IMG/VR virus record: IMGVR_UViG_3300009098_000015
Coordinates: 1-37,702 of that record
From: a virus
Length of the DNA stretch: 37,702 nucleotides
Direction: 5' to 3' (one strand)
Shown here: piece after piece, positions 22,729 to 30,053 of the stretch
Numbering within the stretch: the first letter of the stretch is position 1
Layout: every line of letters begins with the position of its first letter
Notes under the pieces: model-generated
The model's input: the letters and a program-made list of their open reading frames with translations, nothing else
What the model was told of the DNA's origin: nothing
Database searches by the model: none
Position numbers and translations under genes: made by a program

Positions 22729-23517
22729 CTATAATTTTAACATCCTCATAATCCCCTCCTCAAACCCAATGCATCCCGGTATCCCCGGACTTGCCACGCT
22801 ATATTGCATATCGGTTTTTGAAGGTGGAAGTTTCATTATTTCAAGCCTGCGACCCTTAACCCGCTCGATAACAGCAATAGCCTCCATTATCGTCATGCCC
22901 TTACCCGTACCAACATCGACTAATCCCGGAGGTGAGTCTAAATTATCAATGATCGCCCGAACAGCATCGTCAATGTAAATAAAATCCCGTACCTGCTGGC
23001 CGCCGTTGATAATAAGCCTGTCTTTCTCTAAAGCGGCCTTAACTATACCCTTGTTATTGCCATGCCCGTAGATGTTGAAGAACCTTAGCCCAGTCGCGTT
23101 CTTGCCGATTGCAAGATGCTCAATATAGCGTTTAGTATAAGCATAAGGATTAGTCAGTTCTGCCGCGCTGGTGCTGCTTGCGTATATAATCCGCGTCGGT
23201 ATGCTCATTATCTGCTTCGTGTAAACGATATTGCTATCGAATAGTTCAGGGATAAACGAATCGGACGTAGTGGTTACGGCGGCAAGGTGGATGATGTAAT
23301 CGGGAATAGTTTCGGGTAATTCGTTATAACCTCCGCATATCACATTATAATCTGATAGCTTCGGCAATAAATGCCTGCCAATAAAACCGTTCGCCCCGGG
23401 CATAAATATTGTTTTTTTATCGTTCAATTTAACTCCTGTTTTTAAATTCTCCGACCAGTATAGTGTTTCATCAGGTGGGATGTCTTTTAGTTCGGTGGAT
23501 GGGGGTAGGGTGTTCAT
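22729..23517 (-). CDS. NAD-dependent epimerase/dehydratase (extended SDR)
   Basis: 262 aa. NAD-binding GANGFIG at 41-47, then HLAAVTTTSDSF (equivalent to the HLAA strand), catalytic Ser in IYASSTSAAE (114-116) and the YxxxK pair Y125/K129 in NPYAYTKRYIEH. The later VRDFIYIDDAVRAI and VDVGTGKGMTIMEAI match sugar-nucleotide epimerases and dehydratases of the UDP-glucose 4-epimerase group. It is a little short (usual length ~310). It probably converts an NDP-sugar used by the neighbouring transferases. Substrate cannot be read from sequence. Confidence 0.86.
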   Translation of the reverse strand: MNTLPPSTELKDIPPDETLYWSENLKTGVKLNDKKTIFMPGANGFIGRHLLPKLSDYNVICGGYNELPETIPDYIIHLAAVTTTSDSFIPELFDSNIVYTKQIMSIPTRIIYASSTSAAELTNPYAYTKRYIEHLAIGKNATGLRFFNIYGHGNNKGIVKAALEKDRLIINGGQQVRDFIYIDDAVRAIIDNLDSPPGLVDVGTGKGMTIMEAIAVIERVKGRRLEIMKLPPSKTDMQYSVASPGIPGCIGFEEGIMRMLKL

Positions 23518-23520
23518 TTA

Positions 23521-24192
23521 TCAGACAAGGCGCTTTTTAGTTATGATATAACCAGGGCCGCTTTTTATATACTCAACCTCAATCATTTGGCCAATTGTTT
23601 TTAAAATTGCTTTAAAATAATTCTTCGTTATCTCAACATCTGTTGGTATACTCGCCAAAATTGAGTTCCAATAATTTTCGCCTGTTTGAATCAGTTCCTC
23701 CTTCTCGCACACCACCACAAAACTATGATTAAAGTCACACCCACTTACCCAAACCTTATGCCCAAGTTCGGACAGATAACCGCCGATTTCGCTACCGTCA
23801 AATGAATGAAGATGCTTCCTGTTATTCTTCGGATGCCAGTACTCCTGCGATTTGTGAGGCAGGTATAAAAACAAAATTCCGCCGACTTTAATCTTCGTCA
23901 TCCAGTAATCAAGCACATTGTAAACATTCTCTTTGATGTGCTCCAAACAATGGCTGCTAAACAAATACTCAAACTGCCCGTTTGGCAATCGCATAGCATC
24001 ATACGTCGGATCGATAGACGGCTCAATGCCGATAGCTCCGGGTAGCATCCATTTCTCTTTGGAATATCCCACATCGAGGCCAACACCGATACAATAGTGC
24101 TGCGCTAACTGGCGTATCCATAATGATGCGCCTCCTATGGCCTCATGGGAAGGGTATTCAACACCGTTAAACTTTATAAATTCGAGTGGCAT
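23521..24192 (-). CDS. SAM-dependent methyltransferase (class I)
   Basis: 223 aa. Motif I is GVGLDVGYSK (36-45), the acidic ribose-binding residue is E57 in IGIEPS, and motif post-II/III reads FEYLFSSHCLEHIKE, followed by VGGILFLYLPHKS. This is the Methyltransf_11 pattern. In a sugar-gene cluster it may O-methylate a sugar, finishing or capping a glycan, but a protein or small-molecule substrate is possible. It sits 3 nt before the SDR gene. Confidence 0.86.
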   Translation of the reverse strand: MPLEFIKFNGVEYPSHEAIGGASLWIRQLAQHYCIGVGLDVGYSKEKWMLPGAIGIEPSIDPTYDAMRLPNGQFEYLFSSHCLEHIKENVYNVLDYWMTKIKVGGILFLYLPHKSQEYWHPKNNRKHLHSFDGSEIGGYLSELGHKVWVSGCDFNHSFVVVCEKEELIQTGENYWNSILASIPTDVEITKNYFKAILKTIGQMIEVEYIKSGPGYIITKKRLV

Positions 24193-24194
24193 AG

Positions 24195-24431
24195 TTATTT
24201 TTTTTCGCGTAAATGCTTAATACCTTCGCTTATTAACAGGTATGGCATGTATAAAATAGCCAAGTAAAACGGCGAACCGAATATGCTTATCATGGTTATT
24301 TGAGGCCAACCACTTAGTCCTTCATTATAATGTATACACCAAAATGGTATCAATACAATTGATGATACTATCGCTACAAGAAAATACAATCCCAGCCAAA
24401 AAGCATCGTCTAATTCTTTTATTTTTTTCAT
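24195..24431 (-). CDS. Two-TM membrane protein, 78 aa
   Basis: From ATG 24431: MKKIKELDDAFWLGLYFLVA, then one more hydrophobic segment (FGSPFYLAILYMPYLLI) and a basic C-terminus HLREKK. An upstream in-frame ATG at 24452 would add seven residues; the leader AAATAAAACAACC before 24431 favours the shorter form. In a glycan-modification cluster it could be a membrane partner or a flippase-like helper, but size and sequence do not show it. Confidence 0.6.
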   Translation of the reverse strand: MKKIKELDDAFWLGLYFLVAIVSSIVLIPFWCIHYNEGLSGWPQITMISIFGSPFYLAILYMPYLLISEGIKHLREKK

Positions 24432-24454
24432 GGTTGTTTTATTTAGTGGCATAT

Positions 24455-24580
24455 TTATTTATTAAAATCTACTTCTTTATTTTCCCAACAGCGGGTACAT
24501 TTAAATGTACACTTTCCAAATGCAATATATACGAATACCCATTTGTGATCGAAAATACTGCACAGTAATTTACTTCCCAT
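24455..24580 (-). CDS. DUF1660-like small zinc-ribbon-type protein, 41 aa
   Basis: MGSKLLCSIFDHKWVFVYIA then GKCTFKCTRCWENKEVDF. The LLCxIFxHKW opening and C-x3-C-x2-C end resemble the small prophage family DUF1660. Four Cys and one His could bind zinc. Its stop lies 2 nt before ATG 24452. Family assignment is by eye only. Confidence 0.55.
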   Translation of the reverse strand: MGSKLLCSIFDHKWVFVYIAFGKCTFKCTRCWENKEVDFNK

Positions 24581-24659
24581 CTCTTATCATCCTAACCAAC
24601 GTGTAAATTATCATCACAAGCGGTGGAGTGTCCATTGCAATTCCGAATATCAATAGCAT
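24570..24659 (-). CDS. 29-aa hydrophobic peptide (tentative)
   Basis: Starts at ATG 24659, one base after the stop of the 62-aa gene, and reads MLLIFGIAMDTPPLVMIIYT with a basic tail VRMIRDGK. Its end overlaps the start of the 41-aa gene by 11 nt. Coupling and orientation are right, but the length is small enough that chance is possible. Confidence 0.35.
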   Translation of the reverse strand: MLLIFGIAMDTPPLVMIIYTLVRMIRDGK

Positions 24660-24660
24660 G

Positions 24661-24849
24661 TTACTTGTCATACTCCCTCTTTTCTCCCTTATGCGGGTCG
24701 CTTTCCTGTTTTGGCATAGGCAATGTTTTGGCATGTTCCTTTAATATATGCGCCGCATGCGGCGATATTTTCCGGCTCTGCTGATCTGCCTCCGACTGTA
24801 ACTTTGCCGCTGTAACGTCGTCTACTAACGGTTGGAGCCTTTTTCCCAT
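24661..24849 (-). CDS. Possible ribbon-helix-helix protein, 62 aa
   Basis: MGKRLQPLVDDVTAAKLQSE continues into a helix and ISPHAAHILKEHAKTLP. A short strand followed by two helices, the second ending in an 'A..iLkeh' pattern, recalls ribbon-helix-helix DNA-binding proteins; the C-terminus is disordered and charged. Overlaps the preceding gene by 25 nt. If it is a regulator, the palindrome at 25102-25118 ahead of this operon is a candidate target. Assignment weak. Confidence 0.5.
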   Translation of the reverse strand: MGKRLQPLVDDVTAAKLQSEADQQSRKISPHAAHILKEHAKTLPMPKQESDPHKGEKREYDK

Positions 24850-25103
24850 TTCTTTACTTGCTTTAAAACATTACTTAACGCGGCCTCAAAATCATAATGA
24901 TAACAAACAGCCTCAAATTTTGAATTTGCCTGCACACGTATTATTGTATCCCGGTTTATCATTTCTTTCTCAATGGCACGGGTCGCTATTCGCGAACGGC
25001 CTATTACCTGCGCGGCTGTTTCACCAAATAGTTTGTGATAGTCGAGTTGAATGTCTATTCTGCCGGGGCATAGCCGCATTAATTCGGTAATAATTTCATT
25101 CAT
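24825..25103 (-). CDS. Hypothetical protein, 92 aa
   Basis: MNEIITELMRLCPGRIDIQL opens a mixed alpha/beta protein with GETAAQVIGRSRIATRAIEKEM and a C-terminal helix (LSNVLKQVKKWEKG). Not recognised. It is the first gene of the operon that runs through the glycosyltransferase block into the connector and tail genes. Its start codon is inside a 17-bp palindrome. Confidence 0.6.
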   Translation of the reverse strand: MNEIITELMRLCPGRIDIQLDYHKLFGETAAQVIGRSRIATRAIEKEMINRDTIIRVQANSKFEAVCYHYDFEAALSNVLKQVKKWEKGSNR

Positions 25104-25118
25104 ACTACAAAGTAGTAT
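25102..25118. promoter_or_regulatory. 17-bp palindrome overlapping a start codon (operator-like)
   Basis: ATACTAC-AAA-GTAGTAT, with perfect 7-bp arms, covers two bases of the minus-strand ATG at 25101-25103. On the minus strand it also contains TACTTTG, close to the -7 consensus but one base short. A repressor here would block transcription or translation of the accessory/tail operon. Confidence 0.45.
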
Positions 25119-25158
25119 ATAATATTATTAGCAAACAACTTTATTTTAAAATTGTTAA

Positions 25159-25326
25159 ATGGCTATGAATATTCAAGCAGTTTGGGAGGTGGTTGCAACT
25201 ATTGTATTCACTCTCGCCGCATTTAGTTACCCGACAGCAGCTCCGTATTATTAGGGTTTTCGCGGCTTCGCTATTATATTGGCTATAGTCGGCTGGTTCC
25301 TGATCTTCACAACCTTATTTCATTAA
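25159..25326 (+). pseudogene. Two-TM small protein interrupted by an in-frame TAG
   Basis: From ATG 25159, 31 codons encode one membrane segment (VWEVVATIVFTLAAFSYPTA) ending in APYY, then TAG (25252-25254). The same frame continues for 23 codons with a second clear membrane segment (GFAIILAIVGWFLIFTTLFH) to TAA. The hydrophobic pattern on both sides and the shared frame suggest one two-helix protein with a nonsense mutation, a truncated functional 31-aa peptide, or amber readthrough. It is on the plus strand between the capsid gene and the accessory operon. Confidence 0.5.
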
Positions 25327-25360
25327 AAAAACCGGGCGAGTTTGAGTGCTGCATCCCGGT
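25325..25360 (-). terminator. Rho-independent terminator after the capsid gene
   Basis: On the minus strand ACCGGG pairs with CCCGGT across an 18-nt loop, followed by seven T. It lies about 115 nt after the capsid stop and would limit read-through into the accessory operon. The rest of the 25104-25474 interval holds the palindrome and interrupted plus-strand gene; 25361-25474 shows no supported gene. Confidence 0.7.
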
Positions 25361-25474
25361 CTAAAAACCATATCTAAAACCTTATGAAAACTAAAGGTAA
25401 TTATAAAATTCTGATATATACAAATAAAAAAGCCGCTCATTTCTAAGCTGTCATTAAATATAAACTCAAATCAC

Positions 25475-26758
25475 TTAACTTGCGAAAGCATCAAGCGTTA
25501 CCTTAACGAATGATTCAGGATAGAAGTTCGCTAAAGCAATTCTTTCTTCGATGAGAACGGTTGTAATGTTCTGTACAAAGTTAGTCCCGTTTTCCTGAGA
25601 GAAGCGCAATGTTGCATCTGCCTTTTGGAAGATACGGGCACCCATCGCAAAATCACCTACAAATCCTTCTGATGGATTAAACACTGTATGCTGAATTACC
25701 GGCAAATCTCCTAAATACAGCATATTGTTTGACGCATTGAAGCGGATAGGATAAGTGTATAACTGCACATCCCCGGTTGATTTGTTAATCAGAATTTGCA
25801 GATAATCTTCCGGCGAAGTCCATGCGGCAGTAGCAACCCTTTTCTGGCGACGTACATAAGTCGAAGCAGCCAGTAACTTATCGATGTTATTCGATGAGGT
25901 TGTTACGCCTGAGTACGGCAATGAAAGAGCGGTGGCGTTGGTATACAACCCTGAAAGGTTATTGGTAGTGCCATTACCTTTGAACACCTGAATATCCTCC
26001 GCATCATACAGTTTCATTGGAAGATCGGCAGACAGGAATGATGTTGCTCCTACAATATCCTCCAAAAACTCATCGGCTACGTTAATCCAGCCTGCGATTT
26101 TAACTACAGGTGCATCAACGATAGTTTCAAGGTAATCGAATTGAGGCTTGGTAGTTGCCGGAGCAACAGTAGTAATTACACCATTAGCGTCATCATTGGC
26201 AAAGCGTACATAACGAACCAGGTTAGAAATAGTAGGAGACACCGGGATAAAATTACGGGCATGTACTATTTCGTGAGCCGGGCCGATAATTGGCGTATAC
26301 AGCGGAGCGACAGCGCCGGAAGTAACCAACATTGTTGATGGGGCTTTCAATTCAACCGCATACCCTCCCTTTTTATTGGACAGATATTGCTTAATTTCAG
26401 CCTCTTTACCTTCCATTGCCTCTGCGATAGAATCCCCGAATGTTTTACGGCGCTGGTTGTCCTGTTCAACTTTCGCCTTATTCATCTCGGTGAGTGAGTT
26501 TTTTAACTCATCGATCATCTCCTGCTGGCTCTTGCCTTTAGCTTCGGATGCTTCTTTAAAGTCCTTTAGGGAATTTTCCAGTGATTCTGATTTTTGCAGA
26601 ATGGCTGCGTTTTGATCTTCGGTAGCTTTTTTATAGCCCTCTAAAGATTTCTGAGTATCGGCATCCAAAGCGTTGAATGCCTTATTCATAAGTTCGATAC
26701 CCTGCTTTACTTCTGCGGAGGCATCTTCACTTGCTTTGATAAATATTTTTTCTGACAT
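25475..26758 (-). CDS. Major capsid protein, HK97 fold
   Basis: 427 aa. The first ~125 residues form a charged, heptad-rich helical delta/scaffold domain (KSLEGYKKATEDQNAAILQKSES), normally removed by the prohead protease. The rest has the HK97 capsid pattern: PLYTPIIGPAHEIVHARNFIPV, APVVKIAGWINVADEFLEDIVG, and the C-terminal VGDFAMGARIFQKADATLRFSQENG and IEERIALANFYPESFVKVT. It follows the protease gene by 2 nt, the standard protease-capsid pair. If the accessory glycosyltransferases act on the virion, this abundant Ser/Thr-containing surface protein is a candidate acceptor. Confidence 0.93.
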   Translation of the reverse strand: MSEKIFIKASEDASAEVKQGIELMNKAFNALDADTQKSLEGYKKATEDQNAAILQKSESLENSLKDFKEASEAKGKSQQEMIDELKNSLTEMNKAKVEQDNQRRKTFGDSIAEAMEGKEAEIKQYLSNKKGGYAVELKAPSTMLVTSGAVAPLYTPIIGPAHEIVHARNFIPVSPTISNLVRYVRFANDDANGVITTVAPATTKPQFDYLETIVDAPVVKIAGWINVADEFLEDIVGATSFLSADLPMKLYDAEDIQVFKGNGTTNNLSGLYTNATALSLPYSGVTTSSNNIDKLLAASTYVRRQKRVATAAWTSPEDYLQILINKSTGDVQLYTYPIRFNASNNMLYLGDLPVIQHTVFNPSEGFVGDFAMGARIFQKADATLRFSQENGTNFVQNITTVLIEERIALANFYPESFVKVTLDAFAS

Positions 26759-26760
26759 TT

Positions 26761-27543
26761 TTAGTTAATTGTAAAAGACGTGAAAACTGATTTCTGACTA
26801 TTGATCGCCAATCCTGCAAAGAGAGAAACCGGCTTTGCTTCTTCTTGAGTGCCCTTCGGCGGCTCTGCTTCCACAAGTGATTTTTTACCCAATTCGTATA
26901 GTTGCGAACCGTATTGTTTTACCGCTATTTCAAGCAGTGCAAATGTTTCATCTGTCAATGTGCCATTTCTGAGCAACTTCATCATGATGCCTACCTGATC
27001 GTTTATCTGTTGTGGTGTCAATGATTTGAAGCCGGTAAATGGGGTTTGGTCATTTGCGCCCAATGTCACACATGACCCTTCATATAATTTTATCTCACTT
27101 ATCTCCCTGTAGGTATCCCATTCGTAGGTAGCATCATCCTTCACAACATTGCTCCACTTCATAGCGACATAGCCGATAGAGTTTTGTATGACCAAGCCGC
27201 TGCCCATCAACTCTAAAGCATCTTTGCCGTAGCTTGTTTTATCGTTCACCGGCGTTTCGTGGTACAAACCCTGTGCTCTTTCCTCTAACAGAGTCGGCTT
27301 GCCTAATGGTTGCGCCCAATTATGTTGGTTAAGAAAAAAGATTTCATTTGTTCCAATCGGGCCGCGTTCGGCTATGGTTTTTGCAAATGCTCCGGGCTTG
27401 ATAATATCGTCGTCGTAATCAAGATTATTAAATGCAGACCAGTACCCGGTGACAATCCCGTTCTTGGTATCAATGTCGCCGACCTGCATTGTCATTGATT
27501 TGAATTGCATTAATCCGTATGGGGTATCTTCTTTTTGTTGCAT
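26761..27543 (-). CDS. HK97-family prohead protease
   Basis: 260 aa from ATG 27543 (MQQKEDTPYGLMQFKS); the frame extends upstream to 27648, but that part overlaps the operator and HTH gene and lacks family character. Signature GYWSAFNNLDYDDDIIKPGAFAKTI (33-57), then H74 in FFLNQHNW and S122 in LVIQNSIGYVAMKW as the likely catalytic His/Ser. It cleaves the capsid delta domain during maturation. The C-terminal ~90 residues are a variable extension. Confidence 0.92.
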   Translation of the reverse strand: MQQKEDTPYGLMQFKSMTMQVGDIDTKNGIVTGYWSAFNNLDYDDDIIKPGAFAKTIAERGPIGTNEIFFLNQHNWAQPLGKPTLLEERAQGLYHETPVNDKTSYGKDALELMGSGLVIQNSIGYVAMKWSNVVKDDATYEWDTYREISEIKLYEGSCVTLGANDQTPFTGFKSLTPQQINDQVGIMMKLLRNGTLTDETFALLEIAVKQYGSQLYELGKKSLVEAEPPKGTQEEAKPVSLFAGLAINSQKSVFTSFTIN

Positions 27544-27591
27544 TATGGGTATAAAAATATAGTATAAAAAAATAACTTTAGGATTTTTTGG

Positions 27592-27613
27592 TATACAGAA
27601 ACGTTTCTGTATA
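27592..27613. promoter_or_regulatory. 22-bp perfect palindrome, operator for the HTH gene
   Basis: Each 11-nt arm reads TATACAGAAAC, giving a gapless perfect inverted repeat. It ends 8 nt before the HTH start codon (27622) and 49 nt upstream of the divergent protease start (27543). Size, symmetry and place are those of a dimeric repressor site, most simply for the adjacent HTH protein itself. Confidence 0.75.
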
Positions 27614-27621
27614 TTAGCGGG

Positions 27622-27846
27622 ATGACAGCAACTGAACTTTTCGACCACATTACATCAGAATCAAAATGGTATGCCGGGTACACCACACCGCAACATGCCA
27701 ATCTTTTGAAAAAACGGTTTAAGGCCGGTACACTTGAATTTCAGACGCTTACCAAATTGTTCAATCACTTTGGGTATTACCTTTATGCGGATTGGATATT
27801 TCAAGGTGACAAACCGAAACCGGTTGAACTTGTGGAACGCGCATAG
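27622..27846 (+). CDS. Small HTH transcriptional regulator (Cro/C1-like)
   Basis: 74 aa. WYAGYTTPQHANLLKKRFKAGTLEFQTLTKLFNHFGYYL has the helix-turn-helix layout of small XRE-type proteins: a helix (PQHANLLKKRFKAG) then a recognition-like helix (EFQTLTKLFNHFG). The C-terminus ends with a short Pro/Glu tail. It is probably a dimeric autorepressor acting at the 22-bp palindrome immediately upstream. It is on the plus strand, opposite to the head genes around it, and precedes the secreted beta-helix gene. Confidence 0.78.
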   Translation: MTATELFDHITSESKWYAGYTTPQHANLLKKRFKAGTLEFQTLTKLFNHFGYYLYADWIFQGDKPKPVELVERA

Positions 27847-27874
27847 GGTAGTACTTATGCTGGTTTTAAGATAA

Positions 27875-27965
27875 AAAATAACAAGGCACCTATGCTCGAC
27901 CACAGAGATAGCGCGTAAAAGCCAAAATAGGAACAGATGGACGCATTTGTTAGCCTTGTTATTTT
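27875..27965 (+). repeat. 13-bp inverted repeat with 65-nt insert (structured RNA or operator)
   Basis: AAAATAACAAGGC (27875-27887) is the exact reverse complement of GCCTTGTTATTTT (27953-27965). The insert contains a possible inner pair CCTAT (27889-27893)/ATAGG. The right arm is followed by ATTTTA, so an RNA copy would form a long-loop hairpin with a U-rich tail, which could terminate the HTH transcript. The right arm also lies within the spacer of the beta-helix promoter. Confidence 0.55.
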
Positions 27966-27977
27966 ATTTTACCTTTA
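27946..27977 (+). promoter_or_regulatory. Promoter of the secreted beta-helix gene
   Basis: TTTG (27946-27949), exactly 20 nt, then TACCTTTA (27970-27977), close to TTTG-N20-TAnnTTTG. The ATG follows after only 3 nt, so the transcript would be leaderless or nearly so. Confidence 0.5.
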
Positions 27978-27980
27978 GGC

Positions 27981-30053
27981 ATGAAAAGAACATGCTTAAC
28001 CCTAATTATCAGCCTGCTATCTTTGGCTTGCATGGCAGACGACACCGCTGCTATCCAGTTGGCTTTAAACTCCAGCAACTACACGCTGCCAGTAAAACCC
28101 GGCGGTTACTTCATTTCATCGACTATTACAGTTCGCCATAACTTTAACCTGAATGGCCAAACGGTAACCTATACCGCTTTAACCCAACGGGCTTTATTGA
28201 TACCGGTTATCAATACGCATATAACAATCAGCAATGGCACGTTAATTGGCACGAGCAATGCATCGAACCCGAACGGTAATATTGGTATTGATTATGAAGG
28301 GGATTACTCAACTATTGACCATTTAACAATAAGTAATTTTACGGCCTATGCGATACTGGCAAACAACGCAAACCATCCGACAATAACTAATAACACGATA
28401 ACGCGCATAGGTTATATCGCCATAAGTTTAATATCAAGCGCCCCGATTACCGGCGGATTGATCTATAATAATACGATTGACAGAACCGATCAGTTACCAG
28501 CTTCGATATCGCAGGCTGCTTTTATTCTTCGCGGCGCAGTTGGTGACACTTCATCAAACTGGATTATACGAAAAAACACAATCAATATGCCGCTAAGCCC
28601 CTCCGCTATTGCTGCTGAATGCTTTGAGGGTAGGTATGTTAAAAACGTCCTGATTGACAGCAATACTTTTAATGGAAGTTCGATTGCAAACTCTATTGTT
28701 CGCTCTGCCTTTGTAGTTTCAAGGCATAATACTTACTTAAAGCAATCTCATGAGGCTTTAGAGTTCGCCGACACAAGAAATTCAAGGGCTGATTTTGAAA
28801 CTATTGGTAATCAGTACGCAAAGGGTATATTTATTGATGGATTTTCCGCTTATGGTGGCGATAATACAGATAGCGTAACTAACTGCACAATTACAACCAC
28901 GGCGGATAATTCCATCGAAGCCAATGGGGTTGTTGCAAATATTTATATAGCGAACAACACTTTATCAACCCGTAATGTCGGCATAAGGCTACAAAAAGCA
29001 AATAACTTTACGATACAGAACAATACCATGACCGGCAATGGCGTGGGTACAAATGCGATCTATTTGGATAATTCAACCGGCAACGTGTCGTTGGCCTGCG
29101 GCGCGATGACTGGATTTATCAATAAGCCGTTACATATCTACGGCTCTACGCCAATTGTAACGGCAAATGTATCCTTGACCAATTTTAGTTCAACTACTAC
29201 CGGCTACAGCACCTACCTGACTGGCGGTGCAACTGTTTCGGCTATTACCGTTACACCTGTTCCAATGCCGACCGGCTGTACCTCCGGATCTGCACCAATC
29301 ATAACTTATGCGAATCAGTCATTTACGGCATTAACAACTATTAGCCCGGTTAATCCGACTAATACAGGTGGAACACCATCAGGTTACAGTATAAGTCCAG
29401 CATTACCAAGCGGGCTATCATTCAATACGACCACGGGTGTGATAACCGGTACGCCAACGCCATATCAAACGGCGGTTATATACACCGTAATAGCAAGCAA
29501 CCTAATCGGTGCTGATACAACTACATTTACAATTGCTATCGCAAACCCGGCGTTTACTTTCGGCTCATTGCCGACAAAAACATACGGGAATGCTGATTTT
29601 TCACCTGGGGCGACAAGTCCGGCAAGTATAGGTTATACAAGTTCAAATTTATCGGTAGCCGTCGTTACAGGCGGTCAAATACATATCGTCAATTCAGGTA
29701 GTTCAACTATAACGGCTGATAATGGCTATCAGACCATTCCGCAAACATTGACGGTGAATAAAGCGGTACTGACAATCACAGCTAATAATAAAGCTCGTCC
29801 TGTCGGGACAGCAAATCCGCTATTGACAGTTGCCTACTCAGGTTTTGTGAATAACGAGGATCACACCGTATTAACATCACAGCCGACCATCTCAACAACA
29901 GCAAATATTGGGTCACCTGTCGGGGCTTACCCCATAACGCCATCGGCCGCGACCGCGCCCAATTATAGTTTTGTGTATGTTGATGGTACGATGTATGTGT
30001 TTAATGATTTGGGGCCGCTGATATATAACGGAAAGTTAATAATTGCTTATTAA
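27981..30053 (+). CDS. Secreted right-handed beta-helix protein with He_PIG and MBG domains
   Basis: 690 aa. The N-terminal MKRTCLTLIISLLSLACMAD is an export signal; the Cys is not in a perfect lipobox, so signal peptidase I or II is open. Residues about 30-400 are a parallel beta-helix (pectate-lyase-like) with repeats such as TITNNTITRIGYIAISL, NVLIDSNTFNGSS and NFTIQNNTMTGNGVGTNAIYL. Residues about 435-515 match a He_PIG Ig-like domain (ALPSGLSFNTTTGVITGTP), and about 595-675 an MBG domain (LTITANNKARPVGTANP). It may bind or cut polysaccharide at the host surface, altering phage adsorption. The catalytic residues of a depolymerase cannot be assigned. Its stop overlaps that of the convergent head gene by 4 nt. 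Confidence 0.83.
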   Translation: MKRTCLTLIISLLSLACMADDTAAIQLALNSSNYTLPVKPGGYFISSTITVRHNFNLNGQTVTYTALTQRALLIPVINTHITISNGTLIGTSNASNPNGNIGIDYEGDYSTIDHLTISNFTAYAILANNANHPTITNNTITRIGYIAISLISSAPITGGLIYNNTIDRTDQLPASISQAAFILRGAVGDTSSNWIIRKNTINMPLSPSAIAAECFEGRYVKNVLIDSNTFNGSSIANSIVRSAFVVSRHNTYLKQSHEALEFADTRNSRADFETIGNQYAKGIFIDGFSAYGGDNTDSVTNCTITTTADNSIEANGVVANIYIANNTLSTRNVGIRLQKANNFTIQNNTMTGNGVGTNAIYLDNSTGNVSLACGAMTGFINKPLHIYGSTPIVTANVSLTNFSSTTTGYSTYLTGGATVSAITVTPVPMPTGCTSGSAPIITYANQSFTALTTISPVNPTNTGGTPSGYSISPALPSGLSFNTTTGVITGTPTPYQTAVIYTVIASNLIGADTTTFTIAIANPAFTFGSLPTKTYGNADFSPGATSPASIGYTSSNLSVAVVTGGQIHIVNSGSSTITADNGYQTIPQTLTVNKAVLTITANNKARPVGTANPLLTVAYSGFVNNEDHTVLTSQPTISTTANIGSPVGAYPITPSAATAPNYSFVYVDGTMYVFNDLGPLIYNGKLIIAY

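Noticed and set aside
25384-25446. Plus-strand 20-codon frame (MKTKGNYKIL...)
   Set aside because: Very short, no partner gene, not coupled to anything and followed by the capsid 3' end; no support beyond an ATG and a stop.
27661-27903. Minus-strand open frame of 80 codons
   Set aside because: It is antisense to the HTH gene, whose motif content and operator are convincing; the reverse frame has no leader or family character.
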